Source: Oceanihabitans sediminis
Lineage (GTDB): Bacteria; Bacteroidota; Bacteroidia; Flavobacteriales; Flavobacteriaceae
Length of the DNA: 64,000 nt
Direction: 5' to 3'
Assembly (NCBI RefSeq): GCF_003337215.1
Contig: NZ_QPIG01000001.1
Coordinates: 62,001 to 126,000, forward strand
Of this stretch, positions 1 to 9,417 are shown one piece after another. A program made the translations under genes and the position numbers. Below the pieces are notes generated by a model. It was not told the origin of the DNA. It saw nothing but the letters and a program-made list of their open reading frames with translations, and did not search any database. Within the stretch, counting starts at the first letter, position 1, and every line of letters starts with the position of its first letter.

Positions 1-221
1 AAATTTAAAAGCGTTTGGTTTGTAGTTGCTCCAAGATCTTGAAAAGAAAATACGTGAAACAGTATTAGGTAGAAAAGCATTATAACAGTTTGATTTTATG
101 AATACAAAATAACATTAATATTTTAGATGGAAAATATTTTTGTTTTGCAAATGGCAAATAAAAAAGCAGACTATAATTTTCTTATAATCTGCTTTACATA
201 TATTCTTTGGAAAAGAACTTC
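1..221. other. left edge, no intact gene
   Basis: No complete gene is visible here. The plus strand holds a possible degraded or cut-off tail: one frame reads LLQDLEKKIRETVLGRKAL and stops at about position 84, but it is interrupted by a TAG at 23-25, and the neighbouring frame stops at 40-42. It could be the end of a frameshifted gene starting outside the window. The rest is AT-rich 3' flank of the transaldolase gene and holds its terminator. Confidence 0.4.
160..196 (-). terminator. intrinsic terminator of the tkt-tal operon
   Basis: The arms 163-176 (AAAGCAGACTATAA) and 182-195 (TTATAATCTGCTTT) pair with a single mismatch around a five-base loop. Read on the minus strand, the stem is followed by a T-rich run. 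It lies 26 bases past the transaldolase stop codon. Confidence 0.8.
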
Positions 222-875
222 TTAGTTTCCTTTGTTATAATCTTCTAAGAATTTAGCTAATCCGATGTCGGTTAAAGGGTGATTTAATAACCCTTTAATT
301 GAAGATAAAGGTCCTGTCATTACATCTGCTCCTAATTTAGCGCAGTTAATAACGTGCATAGTATGACGTATAGAAGCCGCTAGAATTTCTGTTTGAAAAC
401 CGTAGTTATCATAAATCATTCTAATTTCATCAATTAAGTTTAAACCATCTGTAGAAACGTCATCTAATCTTCCTAAAAAAGGAGAAACATAAGTTGCTCC
501 AGCTTTAGCTGCTAACAAAGCTTGTCCTGCAGAAAAAACTAAAGTTACATTGGTTTTAATTCCTTTATCAGAGAAATATTTACATGCTTTTACACCATCT
601 GCAATCATAGGAAGTTTTACTACAATTTGTGGGTGTAGTGCTGCTAATGCTTCCCCTTCTTTCACCATTCCTTCAAAATCTGTTGAAATAACCTCAGCAG
701 AAACATCTCCGTCAACTAGTTCACAAATCTTTTTGTAGTGGTTTAAAATATTTTCTTGACCAGTAATACCCTCTTTAGCCATTAAAGATGGGTTTGTTGT
801 CACACCATCTAAAACGCCTAAATCTTGCGCTTCTTTAATTTGATCTAGATTTGCAGTGTCTATAAAAAATTTCAT
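222..875 (-). CDS. tal: transaldolase, short TalC/FSA-like type
   Basis: A 217-residue TIM-barrel aldolase of the small transaldolase/fructose-6-phosphate aldolase family. As a transaldolase it would move a dihydroxyacetone unit between sugar phosphates in the non-oxidative pentose phosphate pathway. The N-terminus [16 protein letters not shown], the GVTTNPSL strand and the Schiff-base lysine at about residue 87 (VVKLPM) are typical. Length matches the short family (about 215 residues) rather than the 320-residue E. coli TalB type. It lies 10 bp downstream of transketolase, the enzyme acting with it, so the two are almost certainly one operon. Sequence alone does not separate transaldolase from F6P aldolase activity; pairing with tkt favours transaldolase. 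Confidence 0.93.
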   Translation of the reverse strand: MKFFIDTANLDQIKEAQDLGVLDGVTTNPSLMAKEGITGQENILNHYKKICELVDGDVSAEVISTDFEGMVKEGEALAALHPQIVVKLPMIADGVKACKYFSDKGIKTNVTLVFSAGQALLAAKAGATYVSPFLGRLDDVSTDGLNLIDEIRMIYDNYGFQTEILAASIRHTMHVINCAKLGADVMTGPLSSIKGLLNHPLTDIGLAKFLEDYNKGN

Positions 876-885
876 ATCTATTGTT

Positions 886-2922
886 TTATACTGTTTTTAA
901 ATACTCTAATACTTGCTGACTTACCTTCTCACCAGTAAAGCCAAATTTATCATCTAATACTTTTGCTGGAGCAGAATACCCAAAGTGTTCTAAACCGAAT
1001 ACTTTTCCGTTTTCACCAACTAAACCTTCTAAGTTTACAGGTAATCCTGCTGTTAAACCGAATAATGGTTTATTTTTAGGAATCACGCTATTTTGATATT
1101 CTTTAGATTGTAATCTGAAAACTCCTTCTGAAATTACCGAAGCTATATTCACTTTTAGGTTGTTTTCTTTTTCTAAAATTTCTGCAGCAGCAACTAATGT
1201 TGAAACCTCTGAACCATTTGCAATTAAAACAACATCTGGATTCTCTACTTCTTTTACTAAGTAACCTCCTTTTTCTGCAGCTAAAGCTTCGTTATATCTA
1301 GAGTCTCCTTGCGCTTCAATATCTTTAATTCCTTGTCTAGATAAAATTAACCCTGTTGGTCTTTTCTTGTTTTCTAAAGCCATTTTCCAAGCTACAACTG
1401 TTTCAGCAGAATCTGCTGGACGTAAGGCTAAGAAACTTGGATCTCCGCTGTGGTTCTTTAATTTTTCTAATAAACGAATTTGTGCTTCTTGCTCTATAGG
1501 TTGGTGTGTTGGTCCGTCTTCCCCTACTCTAAACGCATCATGTGTCCAAACATATTTCACTCCTAACTCTTGAAGTGCACTTAAACGAATTGCTGGTTTC
1601 ATATAATCTGAAAACACAAAGAAAGTTGCTACTACAGGAATAACTCCACCATGTAAAGCAATACCGTTAGCAATACAAGCCATTGTTAACTCTGCAACCC
1701 CCGCTTGTAGGAAAGATCCTGTAAAGTCATTCTTTTGAATTGCATGTGTTTTCTTAAGGAAACCATCTGTTTTATCACTATTAGATAAATCTGCTGAAGA
1801 AACAATCATGTTTTCTACGTTCTCTGCTAAATAACCTAATACAGCAGAAGAAGCAGCTCTTGTAGCTAAACCTTCTTTAAAGGATACAGAAGAGAAATCT
1901 AATTCTGGTAATTCTCCTGAAAGGAAGAAATCTAATTTATCTGCTAATTCTTTATTCTCTGCTCTCCAAGCATTTATTTCTGCTTTCTTTTTTGCAGCGT
2001 TTGCTGTTTTTTCAGCTATTACATTTTTATAAAACTCTTGAACATCTTTATAGATATCAAAAGGTTTTTCTGGATTTGCTCCTAAGTTTAATAAGGTTTT
2101 TTCATAGTCTGCATCTGTATTACTAATTGGCTGACCATGTAATTCGCAGTACCCTTCAAAAGGTTTTCCTTCTGCAGTAACAGAACCTTTTCCTATTACG
2201 GTTTTACCAATAATAAGTGTAGGTTTTTCTGTTTCGTTATTTGCGTCTTTTAAAGCTTTTCTAATTTCGTCGTGGTTATGACCATCAATAGTTACTACTT
2301 TCCATCCCCAAGACTCATACTTCATTGCAGTATCTTCTGTAGTTACTTCGTCTGTAGAAGTTGATAATTGAATATCGTTAGAATCGAAGAACATGATAAA
2401 GTTACTTAACCCTAAGTGACCAGCAATTCTTCCTGCTCCTTGCGAAACTTCTTCTTGAATACCTCCATCTGAAATAAAACCATAAACTTTATGATTCATC
2501 CAATCACCAAAACGAGCTTTTAAATATTTTGCAGCAATTGCAGCTCCTACTCCCATAGTGTGACCTTGACCTAATGGTCCTGAAGTATTTTCTATTCCTC
2601 TTTCAAAATCTACTTCTGGGTGACCTGGAGTGATAGAACCCCATTGTCTGAAGTTTGCAATATCTTCTTTAGCATAGTTTCCTAAAAGGTAATATTGCGC
2701 ATACATTAAAGTAGACAAATGACCAGCATCCATAAAAAAGCGATCTCTAAAAGCCCAAGTCATATCTGTAGGGTCAAAATTGAAGAATTCTGAATACAGA
2801 ATATGCATAAAATCTGCTCCTCCCATAGGCCCACCTGGGTGCCCGGAATTTGCTTTTTCTACCATAGCTACTGCTAAAGCTCTAATGTTATCTGCTGCTT
2901 GTTGGTCAATTTGCTTGTTCAT
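886..2922 (-). CDS. tkt: transketolase
   Basis: A 678-residue thiamine-diphosphate enzyme that transfers two-carbon ketol units between sugar phosphates in the cytoplasm. The substrate-channel motif [11 protein letters not shown] lies near residues 27-37, and the ThDP/Mg site appears as [11 protein letters not shown] followed by the asparagine in [10 protein letters not shown]. The pyrimidine-binding domain ([18 protein letters not shown]) and the C-terminal domain are complete, and the length is normal for bacterial Tkt. It is the first gene of a two-gene operon with the transaldolase. About 190 bp separate it from the MBL gene upstream, so it probably has its own promoter. Confidence 0.97.
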   Translation of the reverse strand: MNKQIDQQAADNIRALAVAMVEKANSGHPGGPMGGADFMHILYSEFFNFDPTDMTWAFRDRFFMDAGHLSTLMYAQYYLLGNYAKEDIANFRQWGSITPGHPEVDFERGIENTSGPLGQGHTMGVGAAIAAKYLKARFGDWMNHKVYGFISDGGIQEEVSQGAGRIAGHLGLSNFIMFFDSNDIQLSTSTDEVTTEDTAMKYESWGWKVVTIDGHNHDEIRKALKDANNETEKPTLIIGKTVIGKGSVTAEGKPFEGYCELHGQPISNTDADYEKTLLNLGANPEKPFDIYKDVQEFYKNVIAEKTANAAKKKAEINAWRAENKELADKLDFFLSGELPELDFSSVSFKEGLATRAASSAVLGYLAENVENMIVSSADLSNSDKTDGFLKKTHAIQKNDFTGSFLQAGVAELTMACIANGIALHGGVIPVVATFFVFSDYMKPAIRLSALQELGVKYVWTHDAFRVGEDGPTHQPIEQEAQIRLLEKLKNHSGDPSFLALRPADSAETVVAWKMALENKKRPTGLILSRQGIKDIEAQGDSRYNEALAAEKGGYLVKEVENPDVVLIANGSEVSTLVAAAEILEKENNLKVNIASVISEGVFRLQSKEYQNSVIPKNKPLFGLTAGLPVNLEGLVGENGKVFGLEHFGYSAPAKVLDDKFGFTGEKVSQQVLEYLKTV

Positions 2923-3108
2923 TTTTTATATTTTAATACGTTTAATAAACTTGTTTTCAATTAGAATTTATTCTACAAAGATGCTGATTATTTCACAAAA
3001 TATATAGTTATTCAGTGATTAAATCGTGCTAAAATTTATAGTTTTTCATTCTTCTATAATTCCTTTTAAGCAGAAGAAAAATTTATATAAGTTTTTATTT
3101 AAATAAAG

Positions 3109-4482
3109 TTAAAGATTCACTTTTATTACATCTAAGAATTTTGGAATCGTAGCACTCCAATTATAAACGTCTTTTATTTTTACTCTAAAAGCATCTAAAG
3201 CATTAGGTTCGCCATGAATTAAAAATATTTTTTCTGGAACGTTTTTAATCTTAGCCATCCAGTCTATTAAATCTTGTTGATCGGCATGCGCAGAGAGACT
3301 CTCTATACTTTTTATAGTTGCATTAACCGGATAATATTTTCCGTAAAAATGAATTTCATGAGCGCCTTCCAACAGTTGTCTTCCTCGTGTTCCTTCGGCT
3401 TGGTAACCTACTAACAAAACAGTAGTAGATGATGCATCTATCATTTGCTGTAAATAGGTTAAAACCCTTCCACCGGTAACCATTCCGCTTCCTGCAATTA
3501 TAATTTTAGAGCGCTTATCGTCTATTGTTTCCCAAGTTTCTTTATATGACTGAATAATATTTATATGTTCGCACATGGCATTGTAATCTGCCGGTGATAA
3601 TTTATGCCATTTAGGAAAACGGTTAAAGACTTCGAGTACATTATTTCCCATTGGGCTATCTACGAAAATAGGGATATTAGTAATCTTATTTTGTTTGTAA
3701 AGCTTCCATAGAATATACATTAGTGTTTGTAGTCTTTCTACAGCAAAACTAGGTATGATAAGGTTTCCTTTTTTATGTAAGGTTTCTTTAATGATTTCTG
3801 AAAGAACTTCTTCAACATCTTCCTCTGGATGTAACTTATTTCCGTAAGTACTTTCAATAAAAAGAAAATCTGCCCATTCTGGTTTTTTAGGATCGTTAAG
3901 TAAGTAATCATCTACTCTACCAATGTCACCTGAAAACACAAATCGTTTTCCATCTATATCTAATTCAATAAAAGTTGCTCCGATGATATGTCCGTTATAC
4001 TGAAAGCGATAAGAAATATGCTCTGTATATGAAATCCATTTATCTTGAACTTCCACCTGAAAATGCTGCACGGTTCTTTCTGCTTCTTTTACCGTATAGA
4101 ACGGAAGGGCTGGATTATGCTTTGTGAGTTTTTCTTTGTTTGCTCTATCTGCTTCTTCCTCATGAATTTTTGCACTATCGCGTAAAATAACTTCGGCAAT
4201 TGCTAAAGTTGGAGCAGTCCCAACAATCTTACCTTTAAAACCTTGTTTTAAGAGCCTAGGAAGGTAACCAACATGATCTAAGTGACCATGCGTCAATAAA
4301 ACAATATCAATTTCTTCAGCATTAACAGATAAGTCCTCCCAATTTTGTTCACGCAGTTCTTTTAGACCTTGAAACATTCCACAATCTATAAGAATATTTT
4401 TGCCAACAGCTTCTAATAAAAACTTGGAACCAGTAACGGTTTCTGCGGCACCTAAAAACTTTATTTTGGCAAAATCTTTCAT
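3109..4482 (-). CDS. metallo-beta-lactamase/beta-CASP RNA-processing hydrolase
   Basis: A 457-residue member of the beta-CASP branch of metallo-beta-lactamase fold proteins, the group containing CPSF-73-like nucleases. The zinc motif HxHxDH is intact (THGHLDHVG, residues 65-70), followed by the SGDIGR aspartate, the beta-CASP segment GSGMVTGGRVLTYL, a late histidine in SLSAHADQQDL and the terminal HGEPNALD motif. The family cleaves RNA or DNA with two zinc ions; the substrate here cannot be read from sequence. It starts 11 bp downstream of the ATP-cone/nuclease-like gene, so the two are probably co-transcribed and may act together in nucleic-acid processing. Confidence 0.9.
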   Translation of the reverse strand: MKDFAKIKFLGAAETVTGSKFLLEAVGKNILIDCGMFQGLKELREQNWEDLSVNAEEIDIVLLTHGHLDHVGYLPRLLKQGFKGKIVGTAPTLAIAEVILRDSAKIHEEEADRANKEKLTKHNPALPFYTVKEAERTVQHFQVEVQDKWISYTEHISYRFQYNGHIIGATFIELDIDGKRFVFSGDIGRVDDYLLNDPKKPEWADFLFIESTYGNKLHPEEDVEEVLSEIIKETLHKKGNLIIPSFAVERLQTLMYILWKLYKQNKITNIPIFVDSPMGNNVLEVFNRFPKWHKLSPADYNAMCEHINIIQSYKETWETIDDKRSKIIIAGSGMVTGGRVLTYLQQMIDASSTTVLLVGYQAEGTRGRQLLEGAHEIHFYGKYYPVNATIKSIESLSAHADQQDLIDWMAKIKNVPEKIFLIHGEPNALDAFRVKIKDVYNWSATIPKFLDVIKVNL

Positions 4483-4493
4483 GAGTATTGGTT

Positions 4494-5336
4494 TTAACTG
4501 TTACAAAGCATTGTTATTTCTTTTAAAATTTTATGTTTTCTAGTTTCTGAAATTCCTAGATGATCTAAAAAGAAAGTATCGTTTAATAAATCCCGACAAA
4601 GCACCACATCTCTACTTAGCAAAAAGTGTTTTTCTCTTTTGGTTAATAAAGTTGAAACGGTAACAGGATACAAGCCTAATCTGTCAATTCTATCTTTTAA
4701 ACCTTCTCCTTTAGGATAATCCCAACTAAGTAGTTTCAAGCCTACACAATTACCAAATTGCTTAGCATCTTCTGTAAACCTAGTATTAGTTACTACCCAG
4801 CCGCTAGTTATTTTAGTTATATTGTTTGTACTGTTGTTCCAATGTTCTTTAACGTCTAAGTATCTTGAGTTGACATATAGCGGTACTTTTACATTACACT
4901 TTAAACCATCCTCACTATGATATTTACATTCTATAATGGCAGTTTCTCCCTCTTTATGTGCTATTACATCTATTTCATGCTTTACACAATCTCCTTGTAC
5001 AATATCTCCTGTATAAGTTTCATAGCCTGAAAATTGCAAAAGGGCACTAATAAATTTTTCAAATGGAAAACCTGTTGGCCCCAATTCGAAAACTGCTCTT
5101 TTAAGCTTATACTTAGAAGCAAAATGGCTATGGTCTTTTTTTAGTAAAGCAAAAGCTCTATTGTAAATTTCTTTTGTAGAAATACCTTGATATAGCTCAT
5201 CTCTCACTATATCTAAAATATGATTTACTGTTTTATCACTTGCTCCAGTACGTTTTAATGAACCATATAGCTTCTCTAGTGAAAATTTCTCTTTTTCCCC
5301 ACCAGACTTAATGATGTTTATATCTAAATTATTCAT
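4494..5336 (-). CDS. ATP-cone plus Mrr-like restriction endonuclease-fold protein
   Basis: A 280-residue two-domain protein. Residues 1-90 resemble an ATP-cone, the nucleotide-sensing regulatory domain of ribonucleotide reductases and NrdR (NIIKSGGEKEKFSLEKLYGS and a helical continuation). Residues 95-190 look like a PD-(D/E)xK nuclease of the Mrr type: a helix with FEKFISALLQ, then HEIDVI (D123) and the ECK triplet (E136, K138). The C-terminal 80 residues are helical and unrecognised. The likely role is a nucleotide-responsive DNA nuclease, but no activity can be inferred with confidence. It is the promoter-proximal gene of a pair with the beta-CASP hydrolase. Confidence 0.8.
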   Translation of the reverse strand: MNNLDINIIKSGGEKEKFSLEKLYGSLKRTGASDKTVNHILDIVRDELYQGISTKEIYNRAFALLKKDHSHFASKYKLKRAVFELGPTGFPFEKFISALLQFSGYETYTGDIVQGDCVKHEIDVIAHKEGETAIIECKYHSEDGLKCNVKVPLYVNSRYLDVKEHWNNSTNNITKITSGWVVTNTRFTEDAKQFGNCVGLKLLSWDYPKGEGLKDRIDRLGLYPVTVSTLLTKREKHFLLSRDVVLCRDLLNDTFFLDHLGISETRKHKILKEITMLCNS

Positions 5337-5481
5337 AGGTCGAATCTTTATTTATTCGTGTAACACTAAGAACGGAACGATTGTATGGGAGCCTAATTCT
5401 TAACCATTGGTTCTTTTATTATTTTATAATTTCTGGAGCATCAGAAGAAATCTTAGTAAACCAAGCATCCTCATTTTATAT

Positions 5482-6330
5482 TTATGATCGCCTTAAATTC
5501 TGCATTACTAGTAACGGAATAGCAATCTTTAGACTGATCTTATCAATGGTTGATTGAAAAAGAATGTTTTCTAGATAAGAATGCTGCGTGTTTACCATAA
5601 TTAAAAAATCCACTTCATTTTCTTCCACATATTTATTGATGGCTCCGTCTACTTTTCTACTATCTTCTGAAAAATAGTTTAGTTCGTTGTTGCAAACTGT
5701 TCCTTCTATAAATGCTTTATTATCTTCTTGTCTAAAAGATAATTTACTACTAGAGGACACATAAAGTAAATCGATTTTTGTTCTATATGGTGTAAGTAAA
5801 TCGCATAACAACTTTAGCTCTCTTCTCTTATACGGAATTAAAAAGTTGGTTGGAAACAGTGCGTGTCTTGGCTGAGAATACTTATAACCTTCTGGAATAG
5901 CTAATACCGGACATTTTACATATTTTAAAACTTGCAAGGTGTTACTTCCAAAAGTTAAGCTGCTTTTATTTGACTTTCCTTTTGTTCCCATTACAATAAG
6001 ATCAATGTTCTTATCGTCTGTTATTACTTCAGCTTCATCTAACAAAGTATTATTTGCAGACCTAGTAAAATAGGAAAACCTTGGGTTTGGAGATATTTCT
6101 TTTACTGCCGCTAATAGCTTTGCGAGATTTTCTTCGGATTCTTTCTTAACCCTTGCAACAATATCATCAAAAACGGTTCTACTTAATAATTCTTCATGAT
6201 TATAAACCTCTGCTTCATAGGCATGCATGAAATAAAATTCAGCGGTTTGGTACTTAAAAAACTCTAATGCATATTTAATTGCATTCATTGAGTTGTCTGA
6301 AAAATCGGTTGGCATTAAAATTTTAATCAT
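5482..6330 (-). CDS. universal stress protein, tandem Usp domains
   Basis: A 282-residue cytoplasmic protein with two Usp domains. The first runs from MIKILMPTDFSDNSMNAIKYA to about residue 145 and carries the ATP-binding signature region VMGTKGKSNKSSLTFGSNT. The second half is more diverged, ending near FQSTIDKISLKIAIPLLVM, and lacks an obvious nucleotide-binding glycine motif. Such tandem proteins are common in flavobacteria and are usually induced by stress or low oxygen. Transcription starts in the 350-bp region shared with the divergent gene to its right. An intrinsic terminator sits 160 bp upstream of its start codon, an odd position discussed separately. Confidence 0.9.
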   Translation of the reverse strand: MIKILMPTDFSDNSMNAIKYALEFFKYQTAEFYFMHAYEAEVYNHEELLSRTVFDDIVARVKKESEENLAKLLAAVKEISPNPRFSYFTRSANNTLLDEAEVITDDKNIDLIVMGTKGKSNKSSLTFGSNTLQVLKYVKCPVLAIPEGYKYSQPRHALFPTNFLIPYKRRELKLLCDLLTPYRTKIDLLYVSSSSKLSFRQEDNKAFIEGTVCNNELNYFSEDSRKVDGAINKYVEENEVDFLIMVNTQHSYLENILFQSTIDKISLKIAIPLLVMQNLRRS

Positions 6331-6492
6331 AGTTATTGTGTTTTATAAGTTAAATATAAACCATCCTCTTCATGTAAATTATGACATTTATCATACAACA
6401 CCTAAACATTTCATTACAAACACTTTAAAAACTAAAACATCAACAAACCCCCTTCTAATTATTGAGTGTTTTTCTTACAAAACAATAGCAGA

Positions 6493-6520
6493 AAAAAGCC
6501 AGACTTACATCTGGCTTTCA
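6493..6520 (-). terminator. orphan terminator-like hairpin between divergent genes
   Basis: AAAGCCAGA (6495-6503) and TCTGGCTTT (6510-6518) form a nine-pair stem with a six-base loop, followed on the minus strand by six T. No gene recognised on the minus strand ends here: to the right lies a plus-strand gene and to the left the start of the stress-protein gene. It may end a small RNA or act in the leader of the stress-protein mRNA. Confidence 0.6.
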
Positions 6521-6632
6521 TCGGTTAATAGCTCGTAGTTTAATTAAGTTAATCCCTAGACTATTTAAACTACATTATAAATGTAATTCATTATAAAACA
6601 AGAAACTATGACAATCATCATACTTCCCTAAC

Positions 6633-6640
6633 TAACTTTG
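6633..6640 (+). promoter_or_regulatory. Bacteroidota -7 element (TAACTTTG)
   Basis: TAACTTTG is an exact match to the TAnnTTTG -7 consensus of Bacteroidota promoters, 38 bases before the start codon at 6679. No clear TTG -33 element is seen at the usual distance. Confidence 0.5.
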
Positions 6641-6678
6641 ACTTATCTTTAGATAACCACAAGAAGTAGAACTATTTT

Positions 6679-7056
6679 ATGAGCACCTTATTCTTTAAAA
6701 ATTTAGGAAAGTTATTTTATGCAATTGCTGCAGCAGATAAAAATATTGACGATATGGAAATATTGGCTTTAAAAGAAGTTATTGAATCTGATTGGAAAGC
6801 TATGGATTTGGCCAACCATGATGATTTAAAACTGATTACCGCTACGTTTAACAACTTAAAAAACGAAGACAACCAAAACATTGACAAGCTATTTTCTGAC
6901 TTTATAAACTTTAAAAATGAAGAACATCACTTGTTTACTAAGTCTATTAACAGACTTATTCTGCATACTTGCAATGCTATTGCTAGTAGCTTTTCTAGCA
7001 GAAACAAATCGGAATTAATCCTACTAGCTAAGCTAGAAATAGAACTAAAGAAATAA
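6679..7056 (+). CDS. small TerB-like helical protein
   Basis: A 125-residue soluble, all-helical protein. The segment AIAAADKNIDDMEILALKEVI near residues 16-36 has the acidic spacing (D-x-x-I-D-x-x-E) of TerB/DUF533-like domains, which may bind metal. The rest shows no catalytic motif and no signal peptide. It is monocistronic or weakly coupled to the flavin-type gene 88 bp downstream, with a good -7 element in front. The function is unknown; the TerB resemblance is my reading of a short motif and should be treated as tentative. Confidence 0.65.
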   Translation: MSTLFFKNLGKLFYAIAAADKNIDDMEILALKEVIESDWKAMDLANHDDLKLITATFNNLKNEDNQNIDKLFSDFINFKNEEHHLFTKSINRLILHTCNAIASSFSSRNKSELILLAKLEIELKK

Positions 7057-7144
7057 TGGAACTAATAATTCAAACTGATTAATATCATAGAAACACATAT
7101 TTTTATTACTTATATTGAAAACGAAAACAACAAATTAGCATACC

Positions 7145-7600
7145 ATGATTACAAACTTAGAACAAAGGGAAATAGATTATATTTTAGAGAATAATTACAT
7201 AGGAAATTTAGGATACATCTCTCAAGACAAACCTTTTGTAGTTCCTATTACATATTACTTTGACAAAGAAAAAAACATTATTATTTGTTACTCTGGAGAC
7301 GGACACAAAATGAATGCAATGAGAAAAAACAATGCTGTTTCCTTACAAGTTGCAGATATAGATTCTGTAATCGATTGGAGATCTGTTCTTGTTCATGGGG
7401 ATTTTGAATTACATTTTGCAAGTGCAGCAAAATCTTATTTACATCAATTTTCCTTAGGTGTAAAAAATATTATTACTAAAAAAGAACATCACAAACCAGA
7501 TTTCATAAGTGAGTTTTCTAGTAAAATTTATAACGAAGAAGTTCCTATTGTGTTTACAATTAAAATAAAGGAAATTACAGGAAGGAAAAGGTTGAAGTAA
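7145..7600 (+). CDS. pyridoxamine 5'-phosphate oxidase-fold, FMN-binding protein
   Basis: A 151-residue split-barrel flavoprotein. The pattern IGNLGYISQDKPFVVPITYYFD followed by CYSGDGHKMNAMRKNNAVSLQV is characteristic of the NimA/PNPOx-like group, whose members bind FMN and reduce small molecules such as nitroimidazoles. The physiological substrate is not predictable. The length matches the family (150-160 residues) and the start codon is clear. It is convergent with the MlaD-like gene, with only 30 bp between stop codons and no obvious terminator in that gap. Confidence 0.85.
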   Translation: MITNLEQREIDYILENNYIGNLGYISQDKPFVVPITYYFDKEKNIIICYSGDGHKMNAMRKNNAVSLQVADIDSVIDWRSVLVHGDFELHFASAAKSYLHQFSLGVKNIITKKEHHKPDFISEFSSKIYNEEVPIVFTIKIKEITGRKRLK

Positions 7601-7630
7601 CTAATACCGTAAACATAAATAGATTATGAT

Positions 7631-8617
7631 TTAATCTTGCTTTTTAGCAGCTCTTTTTTCTTGTCGCTCTAGTTTTCTAAAATAACCTCGAGTTAAGAAG
7701 TTGTGTTTTAAAGCTTCCATATTTTGATTAAACTTATCTGTACCTTCATTAATATTCTCCATAGATGCTTTTAAACTTTCAACCAATTCTTTATCCGTTG
7801 TTATATAATTTAATGCACCATCTCCCTCCTTAAATTTGGTAATGGTTTCGTTTAAATTATCTATTACCAATTTTATATCCTGACTTGATTGATTTAAATT
7901 GGTGATCATATCCTTTACTTTTTGTGCTTCGGCTTCATTATTCAACATAACACCTGCAACACTATTTTCCATATCTACATTAGCAACAAGTGCGTTTATT
8001 TCTACAATAGTTTTATTGGCTTCCAAACTGGCCAGTTTAAGATAATTAATAGTTTGCTTTAAATCGTTGGAAGCTATTGTGTCGTTTATCAGCATTCCTA
8101 GAGTTCCTTTTCCGCTAGTAATTTCATTCGCAATATCTAATAATTTTGAGGTTAGTAAAGCGGCATTTTCATTGGTGGTATTTAAGGTGTTAAGCATTTC
8201 GTTAGTTCCAATTTTCGAATAAGACTTGATGGTATCTCCGTCTGAAATAATTTCTGCAGTTCCCGATCCAGGAATAATATTTACAATCATATTTCCTACC
8301 AAACCATCTGAACCAATTGTTGCAATGGCATTCTTTTTAATATGCGTTTGCATTCTTTCTTCTATAAACATGCTCACGTTAATTGTAGAATCATTAACCA
8401 TAGTTATATCCTTAACGGTCCCTACGTTAATTCCGGAATACCTTACGTTATTTCCTTTCATTAATCCGTTTACATTATTAAAATTGGAGCCTATGGTAAA
8501 TGTTTTTGCAAATATATTTTGGCGTTCGCCTATAAAGTAAATTGCAGTAATAAAAATAAGCGAACCAAGGATTACAAATACACCTAACTTTAGTTTCTGA
8601 TTGGTTGATTTTTTCAT
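7631..8617 (-). CDS. MlaD-like MCE-domain substrate-binding protein
   Basis: A 328-residue protein with one N-terminal membrane anchor (residues 10-30, LGVFVILGSLIFITAIYFIG) and an MCE domain at about 37-118 containing NNVNGLMKGNNVRYSGINVG and GLVGNMIVNI. A long helical region follows and should project into the periplasm. MCE proteins form the lipid-carrying ring of Mla-type transporters. It is the last gene of a three-gene operon, 16 bp after the ATPase. The highly charged C-terminus (RKLERQEKRAAKKQ) has no recognised role. Confidence 0.9.
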   Translation of the reverse strand: MKKSTNQKLKLGVFVILGSLIFITAIYFIGERQNIFAKTFTIGSNFNNVNGLMKGNNVRYSGINVGTVKDITMVNDSTINVSMFIEERMQTHIKKNAIATIGSDGLVGNMIVNIIPGSGTAEIISDGDTIKSYSKIGTNEMLNTLNTTNENAALLTSKLLDIANEITSGKGTLGMLINDTIASNDLKQTINYLKLASLEANKTIVEINALVANVDMENSVAGVMLNNEAEAQKVKDMITNLNQSSQDIKLVIDNLNETITKFKEGDGALNYITTDKELVESLKASMENINEGTDKFNQNMEALKHNFLTRGYFRKLERQEKRAAKKQD

Positions 8618-8633
8618 AATATGCTATATTTTT

Positions 8634-9413
8634 TTACTTAAAAAATGCTTTTACTTGTGGATCTTTGGAAGTAGATAATTCTGCGAAAGTACCTTCGACA
8701 TAATTGATACCATCTACCAGTAAAAGAATTCGTTCTGAAACTACACGTGCACAATCTATATCGTGAGTTATAATTAAAGAGGATGTTTTATACTGCCCCT
8801 GAATACGTCGCATTAACTCAATAATTTCTTTAGAAGTTATAGGATCTAAGCCACTGGTTGGCTCATCGTATAAAATTATTTTCGGTTTTAATATCAAGGT
8901 TCTTGCAAGTGCAACTCTACGTTTCATTCCTCCAGAAAGTTCTGCAGGCATGAGGTCTATAGTGTGCAATAATCCAACATCTTCTAGTGCGTTATTTACT
9001 AATTCTGAAATAGAAGTATCTGCATCCATTTTACTTTTATGACGTCTTAAAGGGAATTCTAAATTCTCTCTTACAGTCATGGAATCATACAAAGCGCTTC
9101 CTTGAAAGAGAAAACCAATCTCGGTTCGAAGTGTATCTAAATCTGATTGATTTAAGGTGTTTATTTCTTGATCCATGATTTTAATACTTCCGGAATCTGC
9201 TTGCAATAAACCAACCAAGCATTTTATCATCACCGATTTTCCAGAGCCAGATTTCCCCATAATAACCAAGTTTTCTCCTTTATATAATGCTAAATGGAAG
9301 CCGTTTAAAACATGGTTTTTTCCAAAACTTTTTCTTAAGTCTTTAATCTCTAACATGAGACGTCTAGGACTTTTTACTTCATGAGAATGTGATATGTTTA
9401 GATTCGTATTCAT
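8634..9413 (-). CDS. MlaF-like ABC transporter ATPase
   Basis: An ABC ATPase of the lipid-importer/exporter Mla type. It shows Walker A (GKSGSGKS), the Q-loop region FLFQGSALYDSM, signature LSGGM, Walker B (IILYDEPTSGLDP) and the H-loop ITHD. The reading frame is open to 9470, but that start lies inside the permease gene. I chose the ATG at 9411-9413, 4 bp after the permease stop codon, giving 259 residues. The ATG at 9354-9356 (MLEIKDLRKSFG) is a credible alternative because related ATPases begin there. It supplies energy for the MlaE/MlaD complex encoded on either side. Confidence 0.93.
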   Translation of the reverse strand: MNTNLNISHSHEVKSPRRLMLEIKDLRKSFGKNHVLNGFHLALYKGENLVIMGKSGSGKSVMIKCLVGLLQADSGSIKIMDQEINTLNQSDLDTLRTEIGFLFQGSALYDSMTVRENLEFPLRRHKSKMDADTSISELVNNALEDVGLLHTIDLMPAELSGGMKRRVALARTLILKPKIILYDEPTSGLDPITSKEIIELMRRIQGQYKTSSLIITHDIDCARVVSERILLLVDGINYVEGTFAELSTSKDPQVKAFFK

Positions 9414-9417
9414 AATA

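Noticed and set aside
2976-3000. Promoter candidate for tkt (CATCTTTG with TTTTG upstream on the minus strand)
   Set aside because: The -7 has one mismatch and the spacer is only 12 bases, shorter than the usual 17-23.
5337-5481. Short minus-strand frame reading NEDAWFTKISSDAPEIIK before a stop
   Set aside because: It looks somewhat coding but is only 18 codons after a stop, without a start. Could be a remnant, but too short to call.
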